Positions 53,445 to 63,417 of a stretch of 64,000 nucleotides of DNA are shown here, piece by piece. Position 1 is the first letter of the stretch; each line of letters starts with the position of its first letter. Made by a program: the position numbers and the translations under genes. Below the pieces are notes generated by a model that was not told where the DNA came from, made no database searches, and was given only the letters and a program-made list of their open reading frames with translations. This DNA is from Maricaulis sp. (GTDB lineage: Bacteria > Pseudomonadota > Alphaproteobacteria > Caulobacterales > Maricaulaceae): contig NZ_JAEPNI010000003.1 in assembly GCF_017643475.1 (NCBI RefSeq), positions 62,001 to 126,000 of the forward strand, read 5' to 3'.

Positions 53445-55046
53445 ATGATCGCCACTGGCCATGCCGATACATTCTGCCGGGATCGCCTCCCGCCCGCTGA
53501 CCAGCGCCCGGACCTCCTGTTCGGCGGAGAAGCCCCGCAATACGCGGATCGCCTGAACGCCGCAGTCGAGCTGCTCGATGCCAATGTCGACAAGGGGCTG
53601 GGTGACAAGACCGCGATCTACTCGGTTGCCGAGACCCTGACTTATCGCCAGCTCATGGAACGCGCCAACCAGCTGGCAAATTATCTCGTCGATGAAATGG
53701 GTGTCGTACCAGGAAATCGCGTTTTACTGCACGGCTTCAACGGCATCGCTCTCAGCGTCGCCTGGTATGCGACCATCAAGACCGGTGCTGTCGCGGTTAC
53801 CACAATGCCGATGCTGCGCGGAGGCGAACTGGCCAAGATTATTGCCAAGGCAGAAGTCAATTTTGCTCTGTGTGACAACAAGCTGCGCCCAGTTGTTGAG
53901 GAAGCGCGAGAGATTACTGGCAAGCTCGCCTGGATCGTCGACTGGGCCGGTGATGGCATGCTTGAAGATGATGTCGCCGGGAAACCTGTCACCTTCGACA
54001 ATGCCGACACCGCACGCGATGATATAGCGCTGCTGGCCTGTACCTCGGGCACGACGGGAGAGCCAAAGGCCTGCGCGCATTATCATTCTTCGGTTCTGGC
54101 CATGGCCGATACCTTCGCGCAGCATTGCCTGGAACCGCAGCCGGATGATGTTTACGCGGGCACGCCACCCCTGGCTTTCACATTTGGCCTGGGGGCCTTC
54201 CTGGTCTTCCCGGCCCGCGCAGGCCTTGCCGTTGCTTTCCCGGACCGACCAGGATTTGACGCCCTGTGCGAGACCGTCGAACGCTTCAAGGTGACGACGA
54301 CATTCACCGCTCCCACGGGGTATCGCGCGATGATGGGGCTGTGGGACCAGCATGATCTGTCCAGCCTTCGCAAGGGAATCTCGGCGGGCGAACACCTTCC
54401 GGCAGCGACGTCCGATGCCTTCCACACACTAACCGGCATCCGCCTGATTGATGGCATCGGTGCTACCGAGATGATCCACATCTTCATTTCGACCACCGCG
54501 ACAGATGTTCGTCCCGGTGCGACCGGACGTGTGGTGCGAGGGTATGAAGCGCGCATTGCAGACGAGAACGGCGAAACGCTGCCGGCTGGAGAAACCGGGC
54601 GTCTTGCGCTCAAGGGGCCGACCGGGTGTCTCTATCTCGATGATGACCGTCAGTCCCAGTATGTGCGGGATGGCTGGAACTATACCGGCGATCTCTACTC
54701 CCGGGATGCCGACGGGTATTTCTGGTACGTCTCACGCGCGGACGACCTGATTGTGTCCAGCGGCTATAATATCGCTGGCCCCGAAGTCGAACAGGCCCTG
54801 CGCACGCATGAAGCGGTCGCAGAAGCCGCTGTCGTTGGCCTGCCGGATCCGGAACGTGGGGCCGTTGTCAGCGCCTTTATTGTTCTCGCGGAGGGCGTTT
54901 CCGGTGATGAAACACTAATCAAGGCGCTTCAGGATCACGTCAAGACGAGTATCGCGCCGTACAAGTACCCGCGCCGGGTCGAATTCATCGAGACGCTGCC
55001 GAAAACACAGACTGGCAAGATTCAGCGTTTCAAACTTCGCGGATGA
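53445..55046 (+). CDS. 2-Aminobenzoate-CoA ligase (benzoate-CoA ligase family)
   Basis: The 533-residue adenylate-forming enzyme should activate anthranilate with ATP and CoA. It has LACTSGTTGEPKACAHYH (P-loop), DGIGATEMIHIFIST (A5/aromatic acid pocket), YVRDGWNYTGDLYSRDADGYFWYVSRADDLIVSSGYNI (A7-A8) and the A10 lysine in PKTQTGKIQRFKL. The subfamily follows from similarity to benzoate/anthranilate ligases and the cluster context. GGAGGA at 53435-53440, 4 bases before ATG 53445, favours this start; ATG 53412, overlapping the ridA stop, is an alternative adding 11 residues. Confidence 0.93.
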   Translation: MIATGHADTFCRDRLPPADQRPDLLFGGEAPQYADRLNAAVELLDANVDKGLGDKTAIYSVAETLTYRQLMERANQLANYLVDEMGVVPGNRVLLHGFNGIALSVAWYATIKTGAVAVTTMPMLRGGELAKIIAKAEVNFALCDNKLRPVVEEAREITGKLAWIVDWAGDGMLEDDVAGKPVTFDNADTARDDIALLACTSGTTGEPKACAHYHSSVLAMADTFAQHCLEPQPDDVYAGTPPLAFTFGLGAFLVFPARAGLAVAFPDRPGFDALCETVERFKVTTTFTAPTGYRAMMGLWDQHDLSSLRKGISAGEHLPAATSDAFHTLTGIRLIDGIGATEMIHIFISTTATDVRPGATGRVVRGYEARIADENGETLPAGETGRLALKGPTGCLYLDDDRQSQYVRDGWNYTGDLYSRDADGYFWYVSRADDLIVSSGYNIAGPEVEQALRTHEAVAEAAVVGLPDPERGAVVSAFIVLAEGVSGDETLIKALQDHVKTSIAPYKYPRRVEFIETLPKTQTGKIQRFKLRG

Positions 55047-55086
55047 CGTACTAGTTTGGCATGAATCAACCGCCCAGAGGGATGAG

Positions 55087-55353
55087 ATGCGCCAGTTTTA
55101 TGTCTTCATCAAATGCGAGCTCGGCCGGACCTATGACGTGGCAGCGTCGCTGGTGGACAATCTCGACGAGGCACCGATGGTGCACTCGATCTCGGGTGCG
55201 TTCGACCTGCTGGCGCAGTTCACACTGTCCGACGAGACCGATATCGGTCGTTTCGTGAACCAGCAAGTCCAAACAATATCGGGCATCAAGGACACGCAGA
55301 CCATCATCTGTTTCAACGCATTCACGCGTGACCGCGGTCTCGGCGAAGGCTGA
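55087..55353 (+). CDS. Stand-alone Lrp/AsnC-type ligand-binding domain protein
   Basis: The 88-residue protein matches only the C-terminal effector domain (RAM) of Lrp/AsnC regulators: YVFIKCELGRTYDVAASLVDNLDEAPMVHSISGAFDLLAQFTLSD, the VHSISGxFDLL block lining the amino-acid site. There is no DNA-binding helix-turn-helix. Such proteins may bind amino acids and associate with other Lrp proteins. It is 40 bases after the CoA ligase and 3 bases before the serine dehydratase gene, so it may sense serine or tryptophan for this unit (inference). Confidence 0.87.
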   Translation: MRQFYVFIKCELGRTYDVAASLVDNLDEAPMVHSISGAFDLLAQFTLSDETDIGRFVNQQVQTISGIKDTQTIICFNAFTRDRGLGEG

Positions 55354-55356
55354 TCC

Positions 55357-56736
55357 ATGCATTTTGGCGTTTTCGACCTGTTCAAGATCGGAATAGGTCC
55401 GTCCAGCTCCCATACGGTTGGCCCGATGAAGGCCGGCAAGGTTTTTGTCGACCGTGTTCTGGCCGACGGGCTGGACATCAAACGGATTGAGACTGAGCTC
55501 TACGGCTCACTCGCCCTGACCGGTCTGGGTCACGGAACAGATACGGCTGTGCTCCTCGGCCTCGAGGGCAATGCCCCCGCGAAGCTGAACCCGGATACGG
55601 TCCCACAGCGGCTTGAACGCATTCGCACGGAAGAAACGCTCAAACTGGCCAACGGCACCGAAATCCCCTTCATTGAAAAACGCGATCTGGACTTTCGGGG
55701 CGATGTTCGCCTGCCCTTCCACTCCAACGCTCTGAAATTCAAGGTCTATGGCGAGGGCGAGGAAATCCTGCGCGAAGAGATCTGGTATTCGATCGGCGGC
55801 GGTTTTGTCATCAATGAACACGAAGCGGGGCGCAATTCAGCGGCGGATGTGAAGGAAGGCGAACCCTACCCGTTCAATTCCGCCCAGGAATTGCTTGAAA
55901 TCGGCGAACGCACCGGCCTCTCCATCCACCGTATCATGCTTGAGAACGAACGGACCTTCCTGCCCGAAGATACGATCCGGGCCGGCATTGAAGGGCTGTG
56001 GCGCACGATGGAAGACTGTATCGATCGCGGCTTGCGCCAGGACGGCATCCTGCCCGGCGGTCTGAACGTCAAACGCCGTGCGCCCAAAATGCATCGCGAC
56101 CTCAAGGAAGAGGCGAAAAACCCGACAGATGATCCGCTGGCCCCGATGGACTGGATCAATCTCTGGGCCATGGCAGTGAATGAGGAAAACGCTGCCGGCG
56201 GACGTGTCGTCACCGCGCCAACCAATGGCGCAGCAGGCATCATCCCGGCCGTGGCGCGCTATTTCGATCGCTATCATCGTGACCCCGACGATGAAGAGGC
56301 GCTGCAGCGCTTTTTCCTGACCGCTGCGGCGATTGGCTCGCTCTACAAGAAAAACGCCTCAATCTCGGGCGCTGAAGCCGGCTGCCAGGGTGAAGTGGGC
56401 GTAGCCTGCTCGATGGCTGCCGGGGCCCTCGCCGCGGCCATGGGTGCAGACAATCACCAGATCGAGGATGCCGCTGAAATCGGCATGGAGCACAATCTTG
56501 GACTGACTTGTGACCCGGTCGGCGGCCTCGTTCAGATACCCTGTATCGAACGCAATGCCATTGGTGCCATCAAGGCGATTGATGCCGCTCGTCTTGCCCT
56601 TCGTGCCAATTCCGAAGACATGAAAGTCTCTCTGGACCAGGTCATCGAGACCATGCGCCAGACCGGTATCGACATGATGGAAAAGTACAAGGAAACCAGC
56701 CAGGGCGGTCTCGCCGTCAATGTGGTGGAGTGCTAA
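55357..56736 (+). CDS. sdaA: L-serine ammonia-lyase
   Basis: The 459-residue iron-sulfur dehydratase converts L-serine to pyruvate and ammonia. It has the N-terminal beta domain (FDLFKIGIGPSSSHTVGPMKAG) and the catalytic domain with [4Fe-4S] cysteines in GAEAGCQGEVGVACSMAAGAL and GLTCDPVGGLVQIPCIERNAIG. GAAGG precedes the ATG. It directly follows the Lrp-type ligand-binding protein and converges with the RND adaptor gene, only 3 bases apart. Confidence 0.96.
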   Translation: MHFGVFDLFKIGIGPSSSHTVGPMKAGKVFVDRVLADGLDIKRIETELYGSLALTGLGHGTDTAVLLGLEGNAPAKLNPDTVPQRLERIRTEETLKLANGTEIPFIEKRDLDFRGDVRLPFHSNALKFKVYGEGEEILREEIWYSIGGGFVINEHEAGRNSAADVKEGEPYPFNSAQELLEIGERTGLSIHRIMLENERTFLPEDTIRAGIEGLWRTMEDCIDRGLRQDGILPGGLNVKRRAPKMHRDLKEEAKNPTDDPLAPMDWINLWAMAVNEENAAGGRVVTAPTNGAAGIIPAVARYFDRYHRDPDDEEALQRFFLTAAAIGSLYKKNASISGAEAGCQGEVGVACSMAAGALAAAMGADNHQIEDAAEIGMEHNLGLTCDPVGGLVQIPCIERNAIGAIKAIDAARLALRANSEDMKVSLDQVIETMRQTGIDMMEKYKETSQGGLAVNVVEC

Positions 56737-56739
56737 CCC

Positions 56740-57810
56740 CTAGGCATCATCCTGTTGTTCCTGGACCGCACGTCCCTCGCTGAGCGTTTCAGCACCGGAC
56801 ACCACGACACGCTGACCGCGCGCGATATCACCGTTAATGGCGATAAAACCGCCCGAACGTACACCCGTGGTTACGGCGACCTGGTGAGCGATATCATCCT
56901 CGTCGACCGTGAAGACAAACGATCCGTTGGCCCGCAAGATCACTGCGTCATACGGCGCGGCCGTCTGGCTGCGCGGGGTTTCCGCCGGAAAGGCCGCACG
57001 TGCTGCGGAACCAACCAGCCAGCCGGTTCCCTCCAGGTCGATACGGACTTCGAAAGTGCGAGAGACCGCGTCACCGACAGGAATAATCGCACGGATCGGC
57101 GCTTCGATACTTTCGCCATCGCGAAGGGATACCGTCACTGTCTGGCCAACGCTGAGATAAGGCGCGATCGCAACGGGCGCCATGGCAATGGCCTCGGTAT
57201 GATCCGTATCTACCAGGCGCGCAATCTCGCGACCTGGCGCTGACAGTTCCCCTGCCTCCATCAGGCGTTCAGCCACGCGACCAGCAAAAGGCGCCAATAT
57301 CTGCGTGCGCTCCAGCTCGAGCTCGGCGCGTTGCATGGCAGCGCGGGCCTGTCTTTGATCCTGCAGGGCAAGGTCACGGGCCAGCTCGACCTCTCGCAGT
57401 CGCGTTGTCGGCACGGTGCCGTTTTGTGCCAGCTGTGCAAAACGTTCCGCTTCTGCCTGCTGATAGTTCGCATTGGCCGTGCTGCGCGCCAGGCTGGCAC
57501 GTGCTTCATCGAGCTGAATGCGCGCCTGACGGTCGTCAAGCTGGGCGATGATCCCGCCAGCCTCGATGAAATCTCCGGGCTCGGCGATCATGGTGATGCG
57601 GCCGGATGCTTCCGCCGCGATACGGGCATCATTGCGGGCGATGACACTGGCCGGGGTAGTGATTGTCCGTGCCATGTCGAGTTCCACGACCTCACCGATA
57701 CGTACGATGGCGGGCGGCGGGCCGTTTTGGGCCAGGACAGTCGGTGCGACAAGGGCCGTGGCACCAAGAGCCAGGCCTGCGATTACGCCCGAGCGGAGTG
57801 AGTTGAACAT
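56740..57810 (-). CDS. RND efflux periplasmic adaptor subunit
   Basis: The 356-residue membrane-fusion protein has a signal or anchor sequence (VIAGLALGATALVAPTVLAQ), a lipoyl half-motif (RIAAEASGRITMIAEPGDFIEAGGIIAQLD), a long coiled-coil hairpin (about 95-160, DEARASLARSTANANYQQAEAERF), the second lipoyl half (ILAPFAGRVAERLMEAGELSAPG) and the beta-barrel domain. It bridges the pump at 57822-60911 to an outer-membrane channel not encoded here. The pump gene lies 11 bases upstream on the same strand. Confidence 0.93.
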   Translation of the reverse strand: MFNSLRSGVIAGLALGATALVAPTVLAQNGPPPAIVRIGEVVELDMARTITTPASVIARNDARIAAEASGRITMIAEPGDFIEAGGIIAQLDDRQARIQLDEARASLARSTANANYQQAEAERFAQLAQNGTVPTTRLREVELARDLALQDQRQARAAMQRAELELERTQILAPFAGRVAERLMEAGELSAPGREIARLVDTDHTEAIAMAPVAIAPYLSVGQTVTVSLRDGESIEAPIRAIIPVGDAVSRTFEVRIDLEGTGWLVGSAARAAFPAETPRSQTAAPYDAVILRANGSFVFTVDEDDIAHQVAVTTGVRSGGFIAINGDIARGQRVVVSGAETLSEGRAVQEQQDDA

Positions 57811-57821
57811 GGTCTGTCCCT

Positions 57822-60800
57822 TTATTCGGCCGGCTGCAAAGTCGCAGAGGCGTTAATGGCCTGCTCCTGGCGCCCTTCCCCGAGGCGCAGAAGACAGGGA
57901 ATGAGAATGAGGGTGAAGATGAGGCTGACCGTCATGCCGCCAACAATGGCCGCCGCCAGCCCGCGATAGATAACACTGCCTGGCCCGGGGTTGAGCAGAA
58001 GCGGCAACATGCCCAGAAGACTGGTCATGGTCGACATGAAGATCGGACGCAAACGCATGCGCAGCGCCTGTTCCACCGCCTCGCGGCGTGGCAGGCCGGA
58101 GCGTTCTCCCTGGCGCGTCTGGTCAACCAGAAGAATGGCATTGTTAATGACAAGGCCCAGCAGGATCAGGAAACCCATCTGGGTCAAAAGATCGAGCGGC
58201 TGTGTCACGAAGACATCCAGAATCGCCAGCAGGATCACACCACCAACTGCGGCCAGCGGGATGGAGACCAGAACCAGCAAGGCATCACGCAGGGAGCGGA
58301 AAAGTCCCGCCAGGATCATGAACAAAACCACGAGCGCCATGGCCAGGTTCATCAACATGGTCTCATTGGCGCGCTGCAGGCTGTCAGCGCTGCCACCATA
58401 GGTGACCGAACCAGACGTGGACAATTCCTCCATGATCGCGGGCTCTACCTCGTTGCGGATCACGCTGACGATCTCGCCCAGGGTCAAGTCCTCGGGCTGG
58501 TTGATATTGATGGTGACCGTACGCCGGCGGTTCAGACGCTGAATACCGCCCACACCGACTTCCTCACGCACGCTTACAAGATCGCCCAGCGGAACAACGG
58601 CGCCTGACGGTGTTGCAATTGGCAGGCCTGCCAGCTCGTCCGGCGTCTCCCAGCCCTCCGTCCGCAGGATCATGTTCATGCGACTATTGCCATCGAAATA
58701 CTCACCAATGAACTGGCCGTCACCGAGCATGGAGATCATCCCGGCCACATTGCGACGAGACCAGCCCGCCTCCTGGATGCGACGGTCATCCGGCACCATG
58801 GTCAGACGCGGCTGGGTCGCCTCGGGCGGCGGATTGGCGTTGATGTTCACGCCGGGAAAACGTTCGCGCAACATGCTCAACCCGACATTGACAGCCCTGA
58901 CACGGGCATCGGGGTCAGCGGACTGGATGTTGACCTGGATCCCCCCGCCCTGCTGGAAACCGCCAAACAGATTGCCTTGCTGGGCAGAGCTGAAAACGAC
59001 ATCGGGAATATCGCCGATGATTTCCCGGCGCACAATCTGCTCCAGTTCGCCCACGCGGGACTGATCAGCCACACGGATGCCGGCTGTGGCGCCTCCGCCC
59101 CCCGGGAAAGTCCCGAAATAGTAATTGCGTAGTCGCGGTTCCTGCTCGCCACTCATATACGGCTCTAGCCGCTCAACGACACGAGTGGCCACTTCTTCTT
59201 CAACCCAATCGAGATTGGTGCCGGGCGGAAAGATCCAGAACGCATCTACGGCATCCCGTTTGACTTCCGGGAGATAGCCATCCTCCGGCTTGAACTGCCA
59301 GGCCAGAAGGCAGGGCAAGATGATGAGGCTTGCGGCCAGCGCGATACGCTGTCGCGGCGTGTTCGAAAGCCAGAGCACCCAGTCAGCGACCCTGTTGAGC
59401 AACGGTTGTTCCGTCTGGGTCTTGCGATCCCGAACGAATTGTTTGACGGCAACTGGAAGAATGGTCACAGCAACGATCATGGAAAGTCCAACGCCGACAG
59501 CGATCGTCAATGCGAGATCAGCAAACAGCTGCCCTTCCACATCACGCACAAAAATCAGCGGCAGGAAGATGGCGACCGTGGTCACCGTCGACGCCAGCAA
59601 AGCTCCCCAGACCTGGGATGCCCCCGCCTCGGACGCGGTGTGGCTGTCTTCTCCCGCTTCTCTGCGGCGGATGATGTTCTCAAGCACGACAATCGCGGCG
59701 TCCATGACCATGCCTGTGGCAAACGCCAGTCCCGCGAGCGAGATGATGTTGAGCGTGCGCCCGAAAAGATAGAGCACGATCAGCGTAGACAGCAGACACA
59801 CCGGAATGGCGGCCGAGATAATGATGGTCGCCCGCATGCGGCGCAGGAACAGCCAGAGGCCGAACACTGCCAGACCCACGCCAAGGAACAGGTTGACGAC
59901 AACCAGGTCGATCGCGCGATTGATGAAGACAGACGCGTCGAAAGACGGCGCCATGACGAGCTGCCGGTCTGCGAGCAGATCCTCGTTGATGCGGTCCACT
60001 TCTGCCTTCACGGCCTCCAATGCCGCCAGGACATTGGCGCCCTGTTGCCGGCGCACCTCGATACCCATGGCCGGATTGCCGTTCTGGTAAGTGAAGTCAC
60101 GCCGCTCGCCAAAACCAACCTGAACATCCGCGACATCGCTCAGACGCACCGGGCTGCCATTGCGCCAGTCGATGACCAGCTCGCCCATTTCGAGCGGATC
60201 GAACTCGCCTTCAAACCGCATCTGATAGGATCGGCGGCCGATCTCGGCATTGCCGCCGGACACATCGGAATTATTGGCAATGGCCGCGCTGATCTGCGGC
60301 AACGTCACGCCAAGGGCAGCAGCGCGATAGGGATCGACGGTGATCCGCAATTCTTCCGGACGCAGCCCCCAGCCCACCTGGACGCTGGCCACGCCGGGAA
60401 TGCCTTCAAGGCGCGGAATGACCGTGTCGCTGACGAAGGCGGAATATTCGTGGACCTCCTGAGGATTGCCAGGCAAGGCCTGCATGAAGAACCAGATCAG
60501 GCTCTGCTGCGCATCTCCCCCGAAAGAACCGATATTCGGCCCGATGGCATCACGAGGCAGTGGCGGGACCTGGTTGAGACGGTTCGAAATCTCGATCGCC
60601 GTCTGGGTCATGTCGGTGTCGATAGCGAAGGTCAGATTGATGAAGGCGTTACCTTCATTGACAAAAACACGCATCTCCTCGAGCCCGGGAAGGCCCGAAA
60701 GCGCCTGTTCTTGCGGCTCGACAATTTCCGATTCCATTTCCAGCGGAGACGCGGAACGCCAGAATGTAGCGATGTTGACCTGTGGCCGCTCGACGTCCGG

Positions 60801-60911
60801 CATAAGCTGCACCGGCAAGCGGGTGAACGCGACAATGCCTGCCAGCGCGACAAGCGCAAGCATCACAAAAACAGCGGCCGGGTTGTTCAGGGAAAGTCGC
60901 GTTAAAGGCAT
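57822..60911 (-). CDS. RND efflux permease
   Basis: The 1029-residue pump has about twelve membrane helices and two large periplasmic loops. Hallmarks are NPAAVFVMLALVALAGIVAF (TM1), RLPVQLMPDVERPQVNIATFW, TM4 GMVMDAAIVVLENIIRR and TM10 LVINNAILLVDQTRQG. Compared with AcrB, one of the two TM4 aspartates is Ala and the TM10 lysine is Asn, as in several other RND subgroups, so substrate class is uncertain. GAGGAG precedes ATG 60911, which gives the canonical short N-terminus; the frame continues to 60938. It forms an operon with the adaptor. Confidence 0.93.
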   Translation of the reverse strand: MPLTRLSLNNPAAVFVMLALVALAGIVAFTRLPVQLMPDVERPQVNIATFWRSASPLEMESEIVEPQEQALSGLPGLEEMRVFVNEGNAFINLTFAIDTDMTQTAIEISNRLNQVPPLPRDAIGPNIGSFGGDAQQSLIWFFMQALPGNPQEVHEYSAFVSDTVIPRLEGIPGVASVQVGWGLRPEELRITVDPYRAAALGVTLPQISAAIANNSDVSGGNAEIGRRSYQMRFEGEFDPLEMGELVIDWRNGSPVRLSDVADVQVGFGERRDFTYQNGNPAMGIEVRRQQGANVLAALEAVKAEVDRINEDLLADRQLVMAPSFDASVFINRAIDLVVVNLFLGVGLAVFGLWLFLRRMRATIIISAAIPVCLLSTLIVLYLFGRTLNIISLAGLAFATGMVMDAAIVVLENIIRRREAGEDSHTASEAGASQVWGALLASTVTTVAIFLPLIFVRDVEGQLFADLALTIAVGVGLSMIVAVTILPVAVKQFVRDRKTQTEQPLLNRVADWVLWLSNTPRQRIALAASLIILPCLLAWQFKPEDGYLPEVKRDAVDAFWIFPPGTNLDWVEEEVATRVVERLEPYMSGEQEPRLRNYYFGTFPGGGGATAGIRVADQSRVGELEQIVRREIIGDIPDVVFSSAQQGNLFGGFQQGGGIQVNIQSADPDARVRAVNVGLSMLRERFPGVNINANPPPEATQPRLTMVPDDRRIQEAGWSRRNVAGMISMLGDGQFIGEYFDGNSRMNMILRTEGWETPDELAGLPIATPSGAVVPLGDLVSVREEVGVGGIQRLNRRRTVTININQPEDLTLGEIVSVIRNEVEPAIMEELSTSGSVTYGGSADSLQRANETMLMNLAMALVVLFMILAGLFRSLRDALLVLVSIPLAAVGGVILLAILDVFVTQPLDLLTQMGFLILLGLVINNAILLVDQTRQGERSGLPRREAVEQALRMRLRPIFMSTMTSLLGMLPLLLNPGPGSVIYRGLAAAIVGGMTVSLIFTLILIPCLLRLGEGRQEQAINASATLQPAE

Positions 60912-60976
60912 GTCTGGCTCCTCGCATAGCCGACGCACCTGATAACACGTGAAATGTCTAGGGGTATTAAACCTTG

Positions 60977-61010
60977 CTAAGGCGGCTCACATAGCCGTGA
61001 ACCGCCTTAG
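60977..61010 (-). terminator. Long hairpin after scoB
   Basis: Arms CTAAGGCGGCTCAC and GTGAACCGCCTTAG form a 14-bp stem with one C-A mismatch around a 6-base loop, between scoB and the RND gene. The minus-strand sequence after it (CAAGGTTTAA) is only mildly T-rich. It probably ends or processes the scoAB transcript. Confidence 0.55.
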
Positions 61011-61020
61011 AATTCTTTCA

Positions 61021-61679
61021 TCAAGCGGTCTCGTGAGAGACCAGCCTGTCGGAAACCGTGTACTTGGCTTCCGTCTGTTCCTTTATCAGGTCCAGCGTAG
61101 CGCCCGGCGCCAGTTCGATCAGCTCCAAACCGTCATCCTTCACGTCGAACACACCCAGCGTAGTGATGATACGGTGAACGCAATTCTTGCCGGTCAGCGG
61201 CAGAGAGCATTCCTTGAGCAGTTTGGGTTCCCCGCGCTTGTTCGCGTGGTCCATGATCACAACGACGCGTTTAACGCCGGCAACCAGGTCCATGGCACCG
61301 CCCATACCCTTGACCAGCTTGCCGGGGATCATCCAGTTGGCGATATCGCCCTCTTCCGAGATTTCCATCGCGCCCAGGATGGACAAGTCGATATGCCCTC
61401 CCCGTATCATGGCAAAACTGTCTGCGGACGAGAAATAGCTGGTGCGACGCAGCTCGGTTATGGTCTGCTTGCCGGCATTGATCAGGTCGGCATCCACCTC
61501 GTCGTCATACGGGAACGGACCCATGCCCAGCATGCCGTTCTCCGACTGCAGCGTGACATCGATGCCGTCGGGAATGTGGTTGGCGACAAGCGTCGGAATA
61601 CCGATGCCGAGATTGACGTAGAAACCGTCTTCGAGTTCCAGGGCAGCGCGCGCTGCCATTTCGTCACGTGTCCAGGCCA

Positions 61680-61680
<1 letters not shown>
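61021..61680 (-). CDS. scoB: 3-Oxoacid CoA-transferase subunit B
   Basis: The 219-residue subunit of a class I CoA transferase carries the catalytic Glu in [13 protein letters not shown] near residue 50 and the blocks [32 protein letters not shown] and [18 protein letters not shown]. With ScoA it moves CoA between succinyl-CoA and a 3-oxoacid such as acetoacetate or 3-oxoadipate. Its ATG overlaps the scoA TAA by one base. Confidence 0.95.
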
Positions 61681-62384
<704 letters not shown>

Positions 62385-62465
62385 GAGGACCTCAGTTCAA
62401 AGTTGATAACTGGTTCATGTTTATACTGCAGGTGCGAAGAACACCAGCGAAAGGCACATGCCGCG

Positions 62466-63341
62466 TTATCTGTCGAGGTGCCGACCGTCGATTTCGATCG
62501 CCAGAGCACCGCCGAAGAAAACAGCATATGCGCTCCAATAAATCCACAAGAGGAAGACGACAAGAGCGCCGAGTGATCCATACACGCTAAAATCGATCAC
62601 TTCAGTGACATAAGTTGAAAATCCCTTCGACAAACCCAGCCACAAACCAGTCGCCACCAGGGCTGCGCTTGTCGATGCTTTCCAGGTCACAGCCTGTTCC
62701 CGCTTGCGCATGGTGAGCCGGTAAAGCATTTCCAGCGCCAGGAACATCGACAGGCCGGCCGCGGTCCATTCATTGATGAACAGGCCCAGATCAGGCTCCG
62801 GCATATTGAGAAACTCGAACACCTGGTGAGCCACGACCGGAATGATCAGCACCGCCAGATTGGCGAGGGTCAGAAGCACGCCGCCAATCAACACACCGAC
62901 CATGGCCAGGATGTTGAAGTGGATGACATTGCGAATATCCTTGTCCTCGGCGAGATGGTTGAGCCCTGCGATCAAAGCCTTCACACCCCGCGACGCGGCA
63001 AAGAGCGCGATGGCAAGGGCCACAGCGCCCTGTGCGGACAGAACCGCGATCGGCGCGTCCGCGATACGCGACATTTGACCCAGCACGAAATCCTGTGCAC
63101 CTGCTGGCATGATTTCGGAAAACCGCGCGAACTGGCTTTCTGCATCGGCGATAGAAAACACCACGCCGTAAACCGACATCGCCAGCGCAATTGCGGGAAA
63201 CAAGGCCAGCATGCCGAAAAATGACGCTCCACCGGCGAACAACATCACATCCCGCGCCATTGACCGACTGATCGCCGAAAAGACGATCATGACGGCTGCC
63301 CGCTTGCGGGTCGGCTTGGAAAGGGTTTCGCTGGCTGACAT
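62466..63341 (-). CDS. YihY/BrkB-family inner-membrane protein
   Basis: The 291-residue protein has about six hydrophobic segments (SMARDVMLFAGGASFFGMLALFPAIALAMSVYGVVF as the start, SRGVKALIAGLNHLAEDKD, YGSLGALVVFLLWIYWSAYAVFFGGALAIEID at the end) and the YihY/BrkB family outline. Formerly annotated as ribonuclease BN, the family's function is still unclear. It is divergent from the WYL-domain regulator. Confidence 0.9.
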   Translation of the reverse strand: MSASETLSKPTRKRAAVMIVFSAISRSMARDVMLFAGGASFFGMLALFPAIALAMSVYGVVFSIADAESQFARFSEIMPAGAQDFVLGQMSRIADAPIAVLSAQGAVALAIALFAASRGVKALIAGLNHLAEDKDIRNVIHFNILAMVGVLIGGVLLTLANLAVLIIPVVAHQVFEFLNMPEPDLGLFINEWTAAGLSMFLALEMLYRLTMRKREQAVTWKASTSAALVATGLWLGLSKGFSTYVTEVIDFSVYGSLGALVVFLLWIYWSAYAVFFGGALAIEIDGRHLDR

Positions 63342-63417
63342 CCGGCCTGTTAAGCGTGAGTCCGGTTAAAGAATCACCAAGTCTCGATAAGCTGCGAGCG
63401 ATTAGGGAGTTAGCCAT

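Noticed and set aside
59406-60905. A 499-codon open frame on the plus strand opposite the RND permease
   Set aside because: It is a GC-driven antisense shadow. The minus-strand frame encodes an intact RND pump with all its motifs, while the antisense translation is rich in His, Arg, Gln and Asp and has no recognisable domain.
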